Origin: Variovorax sp. MHTC-1
Lineage (GTDB): Bacteria > Pseudomonadota > Gammaproteobacteria > Burkholderiales > Burkholderiaceae_C
Length of the DNA stretch: 64,000 nucleotides
Reading direction: 5' to 3'
Assembly: GCF_003984645.1 (NCBI RefSeq)
Contig: NZ_RWKI01000010.1
Coordinates: forward strand, 62,001-126,000
Numbering within the stretch: the first letter of the stretch is position 1; the number at the start of each line of letters is the position of its first letter. The notes under the pieces are model-generated. The model was not told the DNA's origin, did no database searches, and worked only from the letters and a program-made list of their open reading frames with translations. Positions 11,732-20,615 of this stretch are shown piece by piece. The translations under genes and the position numbers were made by a program.

Positions 11732-13693
11732 TTGACACGTTCTTTCAATCAGCAATTCGACCAGCATGGCGCCTGGCGACGCAATTTCGCGCATCGCCTC
11801 AAATGGCTTTCGCGCTGGCTGGACGAGAACGAGCTACTCGATCAGAGCGTGGCCGAACGGCTGCGCGACCTGGAATCGCAGATGCGCACCAGCAAGGTCA
11901 TGGTGGCCTTCGTTGCCGAGTTCTCGCGCGGCAAATCCGAGCTGATCAACGCGATCTTCTTCGCCGCCTACGGGCGCCGCATCATGCCGGCGAGCGCGGG
12001 TCGCACGACGATGTGCCCGACCGAACTGGGGTACGACACGACCTATCTTCCCAGCCTGCGGCTGCTGCCCATCGAAACCCGGCTCGAGCCGTATTCGCTC
12101 GCCCATTGGCGCGACAAGCCCGAGCACTGGACCGAAATTCCGATCGACGTCGAGGACGCCGAGCAGTTGTCGCAGACGATGAACAAGGTGGCGGAGGTCC
12201 GATGGGTGCCGATGGCCGAAGCACGTTCGCTGGGCTTCTGGAGCGATGACGCGCCTGAGGACAACCCGGTGCCCGATGCCAAGGGGCGCGTCGAAATTCC
12301 GCGCTGGCGCCATGCGGTGCTGAACATGCCGCATCCGCTGCTCGAGCAAGGGCTGGTGATTCTGGACACGCCCGGACTCAACGCGATCGGCGCCGAGCCC
12401 GAGCTGACCGTGAGCCTGATCCCGCAGGCGCACGCCGTGGTCTTCATCCTGGCCGCGGACACGGGCGTGACGCGCTCCGATCTCGCCATCTGGCGCGAGC
12501 ATCTGATCACCGAAAGCGAAGCAGGCGAAACTCGCATCGTGGTGCTCAACAAGATCGACACCATGTGGGACACCCTCAGCACGCCGGCGCAGATCGACGC
12601 GCAGATCCAGCGCCAGCGCAAGGGCGCTGCCGAGTTGCTCGGCGTGCCGCTGCCGCAGGTGCTGCCGGTGTCGGCGCAAAAAGGATTGCAGGCCAAGATC
12701 CGCCGCGACGTGCCGCTGCTGCAGGCTAGCCGGCTTCCCGCGCTCGAAGCCGTGCTGGGCGAGGGACTGCTCGGCAAGCGCGAAAAGATGCTGCGGCTCG
12801 CCGTCGACGCCGGTATCGCGGCCCTGCAGGCCGAAGCGGCGCGCATCCTCAAGGTGCGCCAACGCGATCTTTCGGAGCAGGCGCTGGAACTGCAGGGCCT
12901 GCGCGGCAAGAACGTGTCGGTCATCCGCCATATGCGAAGCCGCATCGAGCAGGAGCAAACCGAGTTCGAGGGCAGCAACGCGCGCATCCTGGCGCTGCGC
13001 TCGGTGCAGGGCAAGCTGTTGCGCGAGGTGTACGCGGTGCTCGGCAGCACCGCGCTCAAGGCCGACATGGGCCGCCTGGCCTCCGCGCTCAAGCGCCCCG
13101 GCATCAAGTTCAACGTGCGCAAGGTGTACGGAGAAACCTTCGACTCGTTGCGCAACAACCTGCGCGAGGTGCAGGCGACCACGGCCGAAATTCAGTCGAT
13201 GCTGCACGCCACCTTTCGCCAGCTCAACGCCGAACACGGCTTCGCGCTGCAGGCGCCGGCGGAGCCAGACCTGCTGGGCTTCGAACAGCAACTGAGCCAG
13301 ATCGAGCGCAGCCACATCCACTACCTCGGCATCAGCAACCTGCTCAAGCTGGCGCAACCGGACTTCTGCGACAAGCTCGTTCGCGCGCTGGCAAGTCGGC
13401 TGCGCGTGGTCAACGAAGCCGCCATGACCGAGGTGGAGCGCTGGAGCAAGGGCGCCGGCGCCCAGCTCGATGCGCAGCTCAAGGAACGCCGCCGCAACTT
13501 CACCAAGCGCATCGAGGCGGTCGAGCGCATCCAGGGCGCCGCAGGCAACCTCGACGAGCGCCTCGCCGAACTCGCGGCCCAAGAAAGCGGCCTCACCGAG
13601 CTCCACGCGCGACTGCGCGAATTCACCGGTCTGCTGACGAGTAATGAAGCGCCCACTGCTGTCGCGGCGCGCGACGAACTCAGTGCTGCCTGA
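11732..13693 (+). CDS. Dynamin-like GTPase
   Basis: A 653-residue protein starting at TTG 11732 (MTRSFNQQF); the start is uncertain because no ATG lies in frame nearby. The GTPase domain is clear: P-loop AEFSRGKSE at about residues 62-70 (the usual first Gly is Ala), switch I RTTMCPTELG, G3 LDTPGLNAIG and G4 VLNKIDTMWD. A long helical, coiled-coil-rich part follows, as in bacterial dynamin-like proteins that act on membranes. There is no obvious transmembrane pair. It ends 50 bases inside mutY in another frame. Why it sits between mutM and mutY is unexplained. Confidence 0.85.
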   Translation: MTRSFNQQFDQHGAWRRNFAHRLKWLSRWLDENELLDQSVAERLRDLESQMRTSKVMVAFVAEFSRGKSELINAIFFAAYGRRIMPASAGRTTMCPTELGYDTTYLPSLRLLPIETRLEPYSLAHWRDKPEHWTEIPIDVEDAEQLSQTMNKVAEVRWVPMAEARSLGFWSDDAPEDNPVPDAKGRVEIPRWRHAVLNMPHPLLEQGLVILDTPGLNAIGAEPELTVSLIPQAHAVVFILAADTGVTRSDLAIWREHLITESEAGETRIVVLNKIDTMWDTLSTPAQIDAQIQRQRKGAAELLGVPLPQVLPVSAQKGLQAKIRRDVPLLQASRLPALEAVLGEGLLGKREKMLRLAVDAGIAALQAEAARILKVRQRDLSEQALELQGLRGKNVSVIRHMRSRIEQEQTEFEGSNARILALRSVQGKLLREVYAVLGSTALKADMGRLASALKRPGIKFNVRKVYGETFDSLRNNLREVQATTAEIQSMLHATFRQLNAEHGFALQAPAEPDLLGFEQQLSQIERSHIHYLGISNLLKLAQPDFCDKLVRALASRLRVVNEAAMTEVERWSKGAGAQLDAQLKERRRNFTKRIEAVERIQGAAGNLDERLAELAAQESGLTELHARLREFTGLLTSNEAPTAVAARDELSAA

Positions 13694-14750
13694 AGCTCCG
13701 GGCGGAGCACAGCAGGCGCTGGCGTCGAGTTTCGCCGCCCGCATTGTCGATTGGCAACGCAGCCATGGGCGAAGCGAGCTGCCATGGCAGAACACGCACG
13801 AGCCCTACCGCGTCTGGCTCTCCGAGGTCATGCTCCAGCAGACCCAGGTGTCGACGGTGCTGGGCTATTTCGCGCGTTTCTTGGAAAGGTTCCCCACGGT
13901 GCAAGCGCTCGCCGCCGGCACTGAGGACGAGGTGTTCGGCCTGTGGAGCGGCCTGGGCTACTACAGCCGTGCGCGCAATATGCACCGCTGCGCGCAAGAG
14001 GTCGTGTCGCGCTTCGGCGGCGCATTTCCGCGCACCGCCGCCGAACTCCAGACCTTGCCGGGCATCGGCCGTTCGACGGCCGCGGCGATCGCTGCCTTCT
14101 GCTTTGGCGAGCGCGTCGCCATTCTCGATGGCAACGTGAAGCGGGTGCTTGGGCGAATGCTGGCCTTTGAGGGCGATCTTTCGTCCGCTGCGCAGGAGCG
14201 GGTTTTGTGGGCCATGGCGACGGAGCTGCTGCCGCCGGCGACGCAGCGGCGCACCATCGCACGCTATACCCAGGGCCTGATGGATCTGGGGGCCACCGTC
14301 TGCCTGCCGCGCAAGCCGAGTTGCATGATCTGTCCGGTTAGTGACCTGTGCGCGGCGCGGCGCGAGGGCGAGCCCGAGCGCTTTCCGGTCAAGACGCGCA
14401 AGCTTCGGCGCAGCGCCCAGTCGTTGTGGATGCTGCAGGCGCGCGATGCGCACGGCCGCGTGTGGCTCGAGAAACGTCCCTCGCGCGGCATCTGGGCGGG
14501 ACTCTATTGCCTGCCGGTCTATGAGAGCCGGGAATCGCTGCTGGACGAATTGGCGCCCGACGATCGCCGGACCGCGCGCGACGACGCGGCTTTCGTGCAC
14601 GTGCTCACGCACAAGGACTTGCACCTGCATCCCGTGTCGGTCGAATGCGTCGCCGAGCGGCTTCTCAACGATGCCGGCCGATGGTTCGAAGCCGGCCAAT
14701 GGTCGGCGCTCGGCCTGCCGGCGCCCGTGCGCAAACTGCTGACGACCTAG
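13644..14750 (+). CDS. mutY: Adenine DNA glycosylase
   Basis: Removes adenine mispaired with 8-oxoguanine. The 368-residue protein has the catalytic-Glu region [13 protein letters not shown], the helix-hairpin-helix [15 protein letters not shown] with catalytic Asp in [12 protein letters not shown], and the iron-sulfur loop [17 protein letters not shown] (C-x6-C-x2-C-x5-C). The C-terminal NUDIX-like domain that senses 8-oxoG follows ([29 protein letters not shown]). It overlaps the end of the dynamin-like gene by 50 bases and meets rapZ end to end with a 4-base overlap. The N-terminal 25 residues are variable, so a start slightly downstream is possible. Confidence 0.96.
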   Translation: MKRPLLSRRATNSVLPEAPGGAQQALASSFAARIVDWQRSHGRSELPWQNTHEPYRVWLSEVMLQQTQVSTVLGYFARFLERFPTVQALAAGTEDEVFGLWSGLGYYSRARNMHRCAQEVVSRFGGAFPRTAAELQTLPGIGRSTAAAIAAFCFGERVAILDGNVKRVLGRMLAFEGDLSSAAQERVLWAMATELLPPATQRRTIARYTQGLMDLGATVCLPRKPSCMICPVSDLCAARREGEPERFPVKTRKLRRSAQSLWMLQARDAHGRVWLEKRPSRGIWAGLYCLPVYESRESLLDELAPDDRRTARDDAAFVHVLTHKDLHLHPVSVECVAERLLNDAGRWFEAGQWSALGLPAPVRKLLTT

Positions 14751-15622
14751 ACGCTGTCGAGCTCGCGGTGCCGCTTGAGCGCCGCCCAGCGTGCGCCGAA
14801 GCCGCGTGCCAGCTGCTCCACGAGGAAGACCGAGCGGTGCTGGCCGCCGGTGCAGCCGATCGCCACGGTGACGTAGCTGCGATGGTCGCGGGCCAGCGCA
14901 TCGAGCCAGCGATCGAGAAACTGTTCGATGTCGCTGTACATGCGTGCGACATCGTCGTGTTCGCGCAGCCAGTCGATCACGGCCGCGTCGCGCCCGGTCA
15001 GCGGTCGCAGCGCGGGCACGTAGTGCGGGTTGGGGAGCATGCGCACGTCGAACACGTAGTCGGCATCGAGCGGCACGCCGCGCTTGAACGCAAAGGATTC
15101 GAACACCAGCGTGAGCGTGCTCTCCGGCGCCGCGATCAGCGCCTTGATGTAGCTCTGCAATTGGGCCGGGCGGATGATGCTGGTGTCGATGACGTCGGCG
15201 CCGTCGCGCAGATCGGCCAGCAACTCACGCTCGAGTTCGATGGCCTGGATCAGCGCCCGCTGCTGATCGGGGGAATCGGTCCGGCCTTCGTGGCGCGACA
15301 GCGGATGGCGCCGCCGGGTCTCCGAATAGCGGCGCACCAGCGCGTCGGTGGTCGAATCGAGGAACAGCGAGCGCAGCGATATGCCGTCGCGCCGCAGGCC
15401 GTCGAGCTGCTGGGGAACGAGCGGCAACGACACGCCGCTGCGCACGTCCATGGCAATCGCGACGCGCGGCGTCTGCTGTTGCCGCTGCAGCGCGATGAAG
15501 GGCGCAAGCAACTCGGGCGGCAGGTTGTCGACGCAGTAGTAGCCCGCGTCTTCGAGGGCATGCAGTGCGACGGACTTTCCCGAGCCGGACATGCCGGTGA
15601 TCAGCACCAGTTCCAGGCTCAC
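14747..15622 (-). CDS. rapZ: RNase adapter protein RapZ
   Basis: P-loop nucleotide- and RNA-binding protein (YvcJ/RapZ family) that in E. coli guides RNase E to the GlmZ small RNA. The GTG start at 15622 gives 291 residues: [20 protein letters not shown] with Walker A at about 10-17, GYYCVDNLP, the [20 protein letters not shown] segment and the C-terminal [10 protein letters not shown] motif. The GTG overlaps the recN stop. Longer upstream readings lie inside recN. Confidence 0.93.
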   Translation of the reverse strand: MSLELVLITGMSGSGKSVALHALEDAGYYCVDNLPPELLAPFIALQRQQQTPRVAIAMDVRSGVSLPLVPQQLDGLRRDGISLRSLFLDSTTDALVRRYSETRRRHPLSRHEGRTDSPDQQRALIQAIELERELLADLRDGADVIDTSIIRPAQLQSYIKALIAAPESTLTLVFESFAFKRGVPLDADYVFDVRMLPNPHYVPALRPLTGRDAAVIDWLREHDDVARMYSDIEQFLDRWLDALARDHRSYVTVAIGCTGGQHRSVFLVEQLARGFGARWAALKRHRELDSV

Positions 15623-17301
15623 GATGAGGTCTCCGGCGTCTTCTTGCCGAGCATTTCGCGCGCGTGTGCTAGCGAGGTCTGCGAAACGCGCTCGCCGCCC
15701 AACATGCGTGCGATCTCGCGCGCACGGGTGTCGTCGTCGAGCACCGAGACGCCGCTTTCGGTGCGAATGCCGTCCTGGCTCTTGGCGCTGGTCTGGTGCT
15801 TGGCGACCAGCAGGTGGTGGTCGGCGCAGGCCGCCACCTGCGGCAGGTGGGTGACCGCCAGCACCTGGCGGTCGCGGCCGAGCTGTTTCATGAGGCGGCC
15901 GACGGTTTCGGCCACGGCGCCGCCGACGCCTGCATCGACCTCGTCGAAGATCAGCGTCTGGGCCGTGCCGAGCTGGCTGGTCGTGACCGCGATCGCCAGC
16001 GCGATGCGCGAGAGTTCGCCGCCCGAAGCCACCTTGCCGATGGGGCGCGGTGTGCTGCCGGTGTGGCCGCTCACGAGGAAGGCGATGTCTTCGAGCCCCG
16101 CGCGGCCCGGTTCGGCGAGCGGCTCCAGCGCGACTTCGAAGCGGCCGCCTTGCATGCCGAGACCCTGCATGGCCTGTGTCACGGCCTGCGCCAGTCGCGG
16201 TGCCGCCTGCTTGCGTGCCTTGCCCAGTGTCTTGGCTTCCTTCATGTAAGCCTGCTGTGCCGTCTGTTCGGCACGTTCGAGGGCTTCGAGGTCGCTCTGC
16301 GCGTCGAGGGCCTGCAACTCGGTTTGCCACCCTGCCAGCAAGGACGGAAGTTCAGCCGGCGTGCGCTTGTAGCGGCGGGCCAGCGACATCCAGAGTCCCA
16401 TGCGCTCGTCCAATTCGGCGAGTCGCTCGGGATCGGTGTCGGCCTGGCGCAGGTAGCCGTGCAGCGAGTGCGCAGCGTCCGAGGCCTGCGCCACGCTCGA
16501 GGCCAGAACCTCGCCCAGCGCCTTGAACTCCGGCTCGATGTGCTCGCAGTTCTGCAGCAGCGTGACGGCACGGCTCAATGCAGCGAGGGCGCCGCTGTCA
16601 TCGTCTTCCAGGGCGCTGCATGCGCCCTCGGCGGCATCGATGAGCGCCTGCGCATTGGAGATGCGGGTGTGGCTGGCCGAAAGTTCCTCCCACTCATCGG
16701 TGCCAGGCGCGAGCTTCATTACCTCGCCCACCTGCCACTGCAGTCGCTCTCGCTCGCGTTGCAGCGAATCCTGCGCCGAGCGCGCCTTGTCGAGCGCAGC
16801 GAGCGCTTGCCGCCAGTTCTGCCAGGCGTTGTCGAGCACGGCAGTGCCGACACCGGCGTAGGCATCGAGCAGGCCGCGCACGGCTTCGGGCCGGGTGAGG
16901 CTTTGCCATGCATGCTGGCCGTGGATGTCCAGCAACTGGTCGCCGAGCTCGCGCAGCTGGGTCGCGGTGGCGGGGCTGCCGTTGATCCAGCCGCGGCTGC
17001 GCCCCTGAAGGTCGACAGTGCGGCGCAGAAGCAGAACATCGCCCGCTTCGAAGCCACCGTCGTCCAGCCAGGCGGCCAGCGCGGGATCGGTGTCGAACTC
17101 CGCGCTCACGTCCAGGCGCTCGGCGCCTTCGCGCACGGCGCCGGCGTCGGCACGGTTGCCGAGCGCCAGCTGGAGCGCGTCGATCAGAATCGACTTGCCC
17201 GCGCCGGTTTCGCCGGTGAGGACGGTGAAGCCCGTGGAGAGATCGAGTTCGAGCGCGCGCACGATCACGAAGTCGCGCAGGGCGATGCGGCGCAATGCCA
17301 T
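15619..17301 (-). CDS. recN: DNA repair protein RecN
   Basis: SMC-like ATPase acting in double-strand-break repair. It has 560 residues from the ATG at 17301: [19 protein letters not shown], Walker A GETGAGKS at about 30-37, a central coiled coil, and the C-terminal half with [20 protein letters not shown] (signature region), [12 protein letters not shown] (Walker B) and VTHLPQVA. It starts 1 base before the nadK stop region and overlaps rapZ at its end. The order nadK-recN is a frequent bacterial pairing. Confidence 0.95.
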   Translation of the reverse strand: MALRRIALRDFVIVRALELDLSTGFTVLTGETGAGKSILIDALQLALGNRADAGAVREGAERLDVSAEFDTDPALAAWLDDGGFEAGDVLLLRRTVDLQGRSRGWINGSPATATQLRELGDQLLDIHGQHAWQSLTRPEAVRGLLDAYAGVGTAVLDNAWQNWRQALAALDKARSAQDSLQRERERLQWQVGEVMKLAPGTDEWEELSASHTRISNAQALIDAAEGACSALEDDDSGALAALSRAVTLLQNCEHIEPEFKALGEVLASSVAQASDAAHSLHGYLRQADTDPERLAELDERMGLWMSLARRYKRTPAELPSLLAGWQTELQALDAQSDLEALERAEQTAQQAYMKEAKTLGKARKQAAPRLAQAVTQAMQGLGMQGGRFEVALEPLAEPGRAGLEDIAFLVSGHTGSTPRPIGKVASGGELSRIALAIAVTTSQLGTAQTLIFDEVDAGVGGAVAETVGRLMKQLGRDRQVLAVTHLPQVAACADHHLLVAKHQTSAKSQDGIRTESGVSVLDDDTRAREIARMLGGERVSQTSLAHAREMLGKKTPETSS

Positions 17302-17302
17302 G

Positions 17303-18199
17303 TCAGGAACCTCCTTCGTTCCAGTGCAGCTTCTTGCGCAACGTGTCGAAGTAGCTCCAGCCTTTCGGATGCAGAAAACGCACCCGGTAGTCGGAGCGGC
17401 GCACCACGACCTGGTCGCCGATGGCAAGCGAAGCCAATGATTGCATGTCGAAACTGGCGCTCGCGTCGCGCCCGCCGACCAGTTCGATCAGGACCTCGTC
17501 CGCATCCGGCAGCAGGATCGGTCGGTTCGAGAGCGTGTGGGGCGCAATGGGAACCATCACCCACCCCGGCACCGCGGGGTGCAGCAGCGGACCGCCGGCC
17601 GACAGCGCGTAGGCGGTGGAGCCGGTGGGCGAGGCGATGATCATGCCGTCGGCGCGCTGATTGGCCACGAAATGGCGACCGACCGAAACACGCAGCTCCA
17701 CCATGCCCGAGGTGGCGCCGCGATTGACCACCACGTCGTTCATGGCGAGCGCATCGAACACCGCGACGCCGTCGCGCATCACCTGCGCATGCATGAGGCT
17801 GCGGTGGTCTTCCTCGTACTCGCCGGCCAGCATCGGGATCAGCGTCGCCTGGTAGTTGTCGAGGGAAATGTCGGTGATGAAACCGAGCCGGCCGCGGTTG
17901 ATGCCGATCAGCGGAACGCCGTAGCAGGCCAACTGGCGCCCGATGCCGAGCATGGTTCCGTCGCCGCCGACCACCAGGCCCAGATCGCATCGCTGGCCGA
18001 TCTCTTCGACAGTCAGCGCGGGGTAGCGGGCCTGGCCGCACTCGCCGTCGCGCGGCTGTTCGACAAAGACCTCGCAGCCTTGCGCTTCCAGGAAAGCGCC
18101 GATGCCCTCCATGACCTCGTCCAGCGCGCCGGCCTGCGCCCGCGCGCCCGAAGCCTGGTATTTACCTATCAGGGCCACGTGCCGAAAGCTGGATGTCAT
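17303..18199 (-). CDS. nadK: NAD kinase
   Basis: Phosphorylates NAD to NADP. The protein is 298 residues from the ATG at 18199; an ATG 6 bases upstream is also possible. Key motifs are the GGDGTML nucleotide loop, NDVVVNRG, and the Gly-rich [21 protein letters not shown] segment. It is divergently transcribed from hrcA with only about 28 bases between start codons, so the two promoters must overlap each other or the coding starts. Confidence 0.95.
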   Translation of the reverse strand: MTSSFRHVALIGKYQASGARAQAGALDEVMEGIGAFLEAQGCEVFVEQPRDGECGQARYPALTVEEIGQRCDLGLVVGGDGTMLGIGRQLACYGVPLIGINRGRLGFITDISLDNYQATLIPMLAGEYEEDHRSLMHAQVMRDGVAVFDALAMNDVVVNRGATSGMVELRVSVGRHFVANQRADGMIIASPTGSTAYALSAGGPLLHPAVPGWVMVPIAPHTLSNRPILLPDADEVLIELVGGRDASASFDMQSLASLAIGDQVVVRRSDYRVRFLHPKGWSYFDTLRKKLHWNEGGS

Positions 18200-18227
18200 G
18201 CACAAATTACAACATTAAAATCAGTCG

Positions 18228-19232
18228 ATGCTGGACGATCGCGCCAAGTTGCTTCTCAAGACGCTGGTCGAGCGCTACATCGCCGAGGGCCAGCCGGTGG
18301 GCTCGCGCACGCTTTCCCGCGCTTCGGGGCTGGAGCTTTCGCCTGCGACCATCCGCAACGTGATGTCCGACCTCGAAGGACTCGGGCTGATCGCCAGTCC
18401 GCATACCTCTGCAGGCCGCATTCCGACTGCGCGCGGCTACCGGCTTTTCGTCGACACCATGCTGACTGCCCAGCGCGAGCAGTTCACGCCGCCGAGCCTT
18501 GCACCCGACCAGCCGCAGAAGGTGATCGCGAACGCAGCGAACCTGCTGTCGAACCTGTCGCAATTCGTCGGTGTGGTGATGGCGCCGCGCCGCGCATCCG
18601 TTTTTCGTCAGATCGAGTTCCTTCGCCTTTCCGATCGCCGCCTGCTCGTGATCATCGTGTCGCCCGACGGCGATGTGCAGAACCGGGTGATCTTCCCCGA
18701 GGTCGACTATTCGCAGTCGCAACTGGTCGAGGCATCGAACTACATCAACACGCACTTTGCGGGTCTGTCGATCGAGCAGGTGCGCGACCGGCTTCAGTCC
18801 GAGATGGAGCAATTGCGCGGCGAGATCGCTGCTCTGATGCAAGCCGCTGTCCAGGTGAGTTCCGAGGTGCTGACGGAAGCCCAGGACGAAGTGGTGATCG
18901 CGGGCGAGCGGAATCTGCTGGCCGTCACCGATTTCTCCAGCGACATGAGCCACCTGCGTCGCGCGTTCGAGCTGTTCGAGCAGAAGGCCCAACTGATGCG
19001 TCTGCTCGACGTGTCGAGCAAGGCAGACGGCGTGCGCATCTTCATCGGTGGGGAAAGCCAGGTGGTGCCCTTCGACGACTTGTCGATCGTGAGCGCGAAC
19101 TACGAGGTCGACGGCGAGGTGGTGGGCACGCTTGGCGTCATCGGTCCGACGCGCATGCCCTACGAGCGCATGATCCAGATCGTCGACATCACGTCGCGGC
19201 TGGTCACCAATGCGCTGAGCCATCGCAAATAG
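18228..19232 (+). CDS. hrcA: Heat-inducible transcription repressor HrcA
   Basis: Repressor of class I heat-shock operons that binds the CIRCE inverted repeat. The protein is 334 residues, starting [20 protein letters not shown]. The winged helix-turn-helix has [19 protein letters not shown] and [20 protein letters not shown], and the C-terminal GAF-like part ends in [11 protein letters not shown]. No CIRCE (TTAGCACTC-N9-GAGTGCTAA) was found in the short nadK/hrcA gap, so autoregulation through that site is not visible here. Confidence 0.95.
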   Translation: MLDDRAKLLLKTLVERYIAEGQPVGSRTLSRASGLELSPATIRNVMSDLEGLGLIASPHTSAGRIPTARGYRLFVDTMLTAQREQFTPPSLAPDQPQKVIANAANLLSNLSQFVGVVMAPRRASVFRQIEFLRLSDRRLLVIIVSPDGDVQNRVIFPEVDYSQSQLVEASNYINTHFAGLSIEQVRDRLQSEMEQLRGEIAALMQAAVQVSSEVLTEAQDEVVIAGERNLLAVTDFSSDMSHLRRAFELFEQKAQLMRLLDVSSKADGVRIFIGGESQVVPFDDLSIVSANYEVDGEVVGTLGVIGPTRMPYERMIQIVDITSRLVTNALSHRK

Positions 19233-19266
19233 CGGTGCCCGGCGCCCACTAGAATCCCTGATGTGC

Positions 19267-19343
<77 letters not shown>

Positions 19344-19377
19344 CCACGCCTTGGCGCCCGCAGTCGCGGGCCCGTCC

Positions 19378-19656
19378 TCAAGCCTTTGCTTGTGTCTCGA
19401 TCCGGCGACTTGGATCCAAGGCATAGAGGACCGCTTTCTCGTCCTGGCCTTTGGCGGATGCATCCCCGAGCGGCATCTGCGCCGAGCCGTAGAGCTCGCG
19501 CTCCAGTCTCTTGGCGCGCTCGGAGTACATCCGGGCCAGGGCCCCGTGGTGTTCGGCGGCTGCCTGATGCTCGATACGTGCGAGATGGGCTTCTTCGAGG
19601 AGCGCCATGACTCGCCTGAGATGGCCGTTTCGATTGGGCTGGAAAAAGCTGAACAT
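19378..19656 (-). CDS. Small hypothetical protein, 92 residues
   Basis: Not recognised. The start at 19656 (MFSFFQPNRNGHL) is supported by a strong GGAGGT Shine-Dalgarno site six bases upstream. The body is predicted helical and charged (RRVMALLEEAHLARIEHQ, RMYSERAKRLERELYG), soluble, with no signal peptide or cysteine. The likely fold is a short coiled coil. It lies alone between two tRNA genes and is read against them. It could be a lineage-specific protein; nothing nearby points to a role. Confidence 0.6.
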   Translation of the reverse strand: MFSFFQPNRNGHLRRVMALLEEAHLARIEHQAAAEHHGALARMYSERAKRLERELYGSAQMPLGDASAKGQDEKAVLYALDPSRRIETQAKA

Positions 19657-19889
19657 CGGGACCTCCATCCAATAAACCAATGAGAACCGTTTTTAGCGCC
19701 AGTCGACCAATTGGCGCTGTAGGTGCAGTGCCCATGTAAGCTGGATGTCATGATTTAGTTCACATTTCCGCTAAGACTTTGACGCACACTTGGTTCGACG
19801 TAGACTCGCATGCGGTTGATCGATGGCTCGCGCCCATCGCGTCGACTGGTCTCTTTCTTTCGCTGCCGAGCGATCGGGTGTTGCGAGGA

Positions 19890-19898
19890 TGCTATAAT
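19890..19898 (+). promoter_or_regulatory. Extended -10 element of the tRNA-Arg gene
   Basis: TGCTATAAT ends 10 bases before the first tRNA base: a perfect TATAAT with an upstream TG. No good -35 box stands at the right distance, which an extended -10 promoter can tolerate. Confidence 0.6.
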
Positions 19899-19908
19899 CG
19901 CAAGCTGT

Positions 19909-19985
19909 GCGGCTGTAGCTCAGTTGGATAGAGTACTTGGCTACGAACCAAGGGGTCGTGGGTTCAATTCCTGCCAGCCGCACCA
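19909..19985 (+). tRNA. tRNA-Arg (anticodon ACG)
   Basis: A 77-base cloverleaf with encoded CCA. Acceptor GCGGCTG/CAGCCGC is perfect, the anticodon arm CTTGG-CTACGAA-CCAAG reads ACG, and the T-arm is present. An extended -10 promoter lies just upstream and a strong terminator follows 8 bases downstream. Confidence 0.97.
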
Positions 19986-19993
19986 TCATCAGG

Positions 19994-20024
19994 AAAGCCC
20001 GCAACGAAAGTTGCGGGCTTTTTT
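19994..20024 (+). terminator. Rho-independent terminator between tRNA-Arg and greB
   Basis: A perfect 12-bp stem (AAAGCCCGCAAC with GTTGCGGGCTTT), a GAAA tetraloop and a following T-run. It ends only 18 bases before the greB start codon, so it closes the tRNA transcript and could also attenuate greB. Confidence 0.92.
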
Positions 20025-20042
20025 CATTTGGAGCTTTCTGCG

Positions 20043-20615
20043 ATGAGCAAGGCATTCACCAAAGAAAACGATGCAGGCGATGACGATGACGACGGTACCG
20101 CCGGCGTCGCGCCGCCGCTTCCCGCTGGGAGCAAGAACTACATCACCCCGCAGGGCTACGCGCGCCTGCGTGCCGAATTGCTCGAATTGATGGACGTCGA
20201 GAGGCCCAAGGTCGTGGAGGCCGTGCATTGGGCGGCCAAGAATGGCGATCGGTCGGAAAATGGCGACTACCTTTACGGAAAGAAGCGGCTGCGCGAGATC
20301 GACCGGCGGATCCGCTTTCTCACCAAGCGGCTCGAGGTGGCGGAGGTGACGGACCCTTCGGTCCACCACGGTCGCGACCAGATCTTCTTCGGCGCCACCG
20401 TGCGCTACGCCGACGAGACCGGTGAAGAGCGCGTCGTGACCATCCTGGGCATCGACGAGGCTGAAAGCGCACACGCGCAGGTCAGCTGGATCTCTCCCAT
20501 CGCAAGAGCGCTGCTGAAGTCGCGGGAGGGGGATGTGGTCAAACTTGCGACGCCGGGTGGCGCGCACGAGATCGAGGTATTGGCGGTGAGCTATCCGCCG
20601 CCCGCTGTGGCTTAA
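20043..20615 (+). CDS. greB: Transcription elongation factor GreB
   Basis: Cleavage factor that rescues backtracked RNA polymerase. It has 190 residues. An acidic N-terminal extension (NDAGDDDDDG) precedes the coiled-coil part (YITPQGYARLRAELLEL, HWAAKNGDRSENGDYLYGKK), whose tip holds the conserved acidic residues. The C-terminal FKBP-like domain carries IFFGATVRYAD and SWISPIARALL. A GGAG lies 8 bases before the ATG. No promoter fits in the 18 bases after the terminator, so it must be read through from the tRNA transcript or start inside it. It overlaps the spoT stop convergently. Confidence 0.93.
   Translation: MSKAFTKENDAGDDDDDGTAGVAPPLPAGSKNYITPQGYARLRAELLELMDVERPKVVEAVHWAAKNGDRSENGDYLYGKKRLREIDRRIRFLTKRLEVAEVTDPSVHHGRDQIFFGATVRYADETGEERVVTILGIDEAESAHAQVSWISPIARALLKSREGDVVKLATPGGAHEIEVLAVSYPPPAVA

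Noticed and set aside
11834..13795. A 653-codon minus-strand frame opposite the dynamin-like gene
   Set aside because: Antisense shadow. Composition is His/Gln/Arg-rich and without family motifs, while the plus strand has all GTPase motifs.
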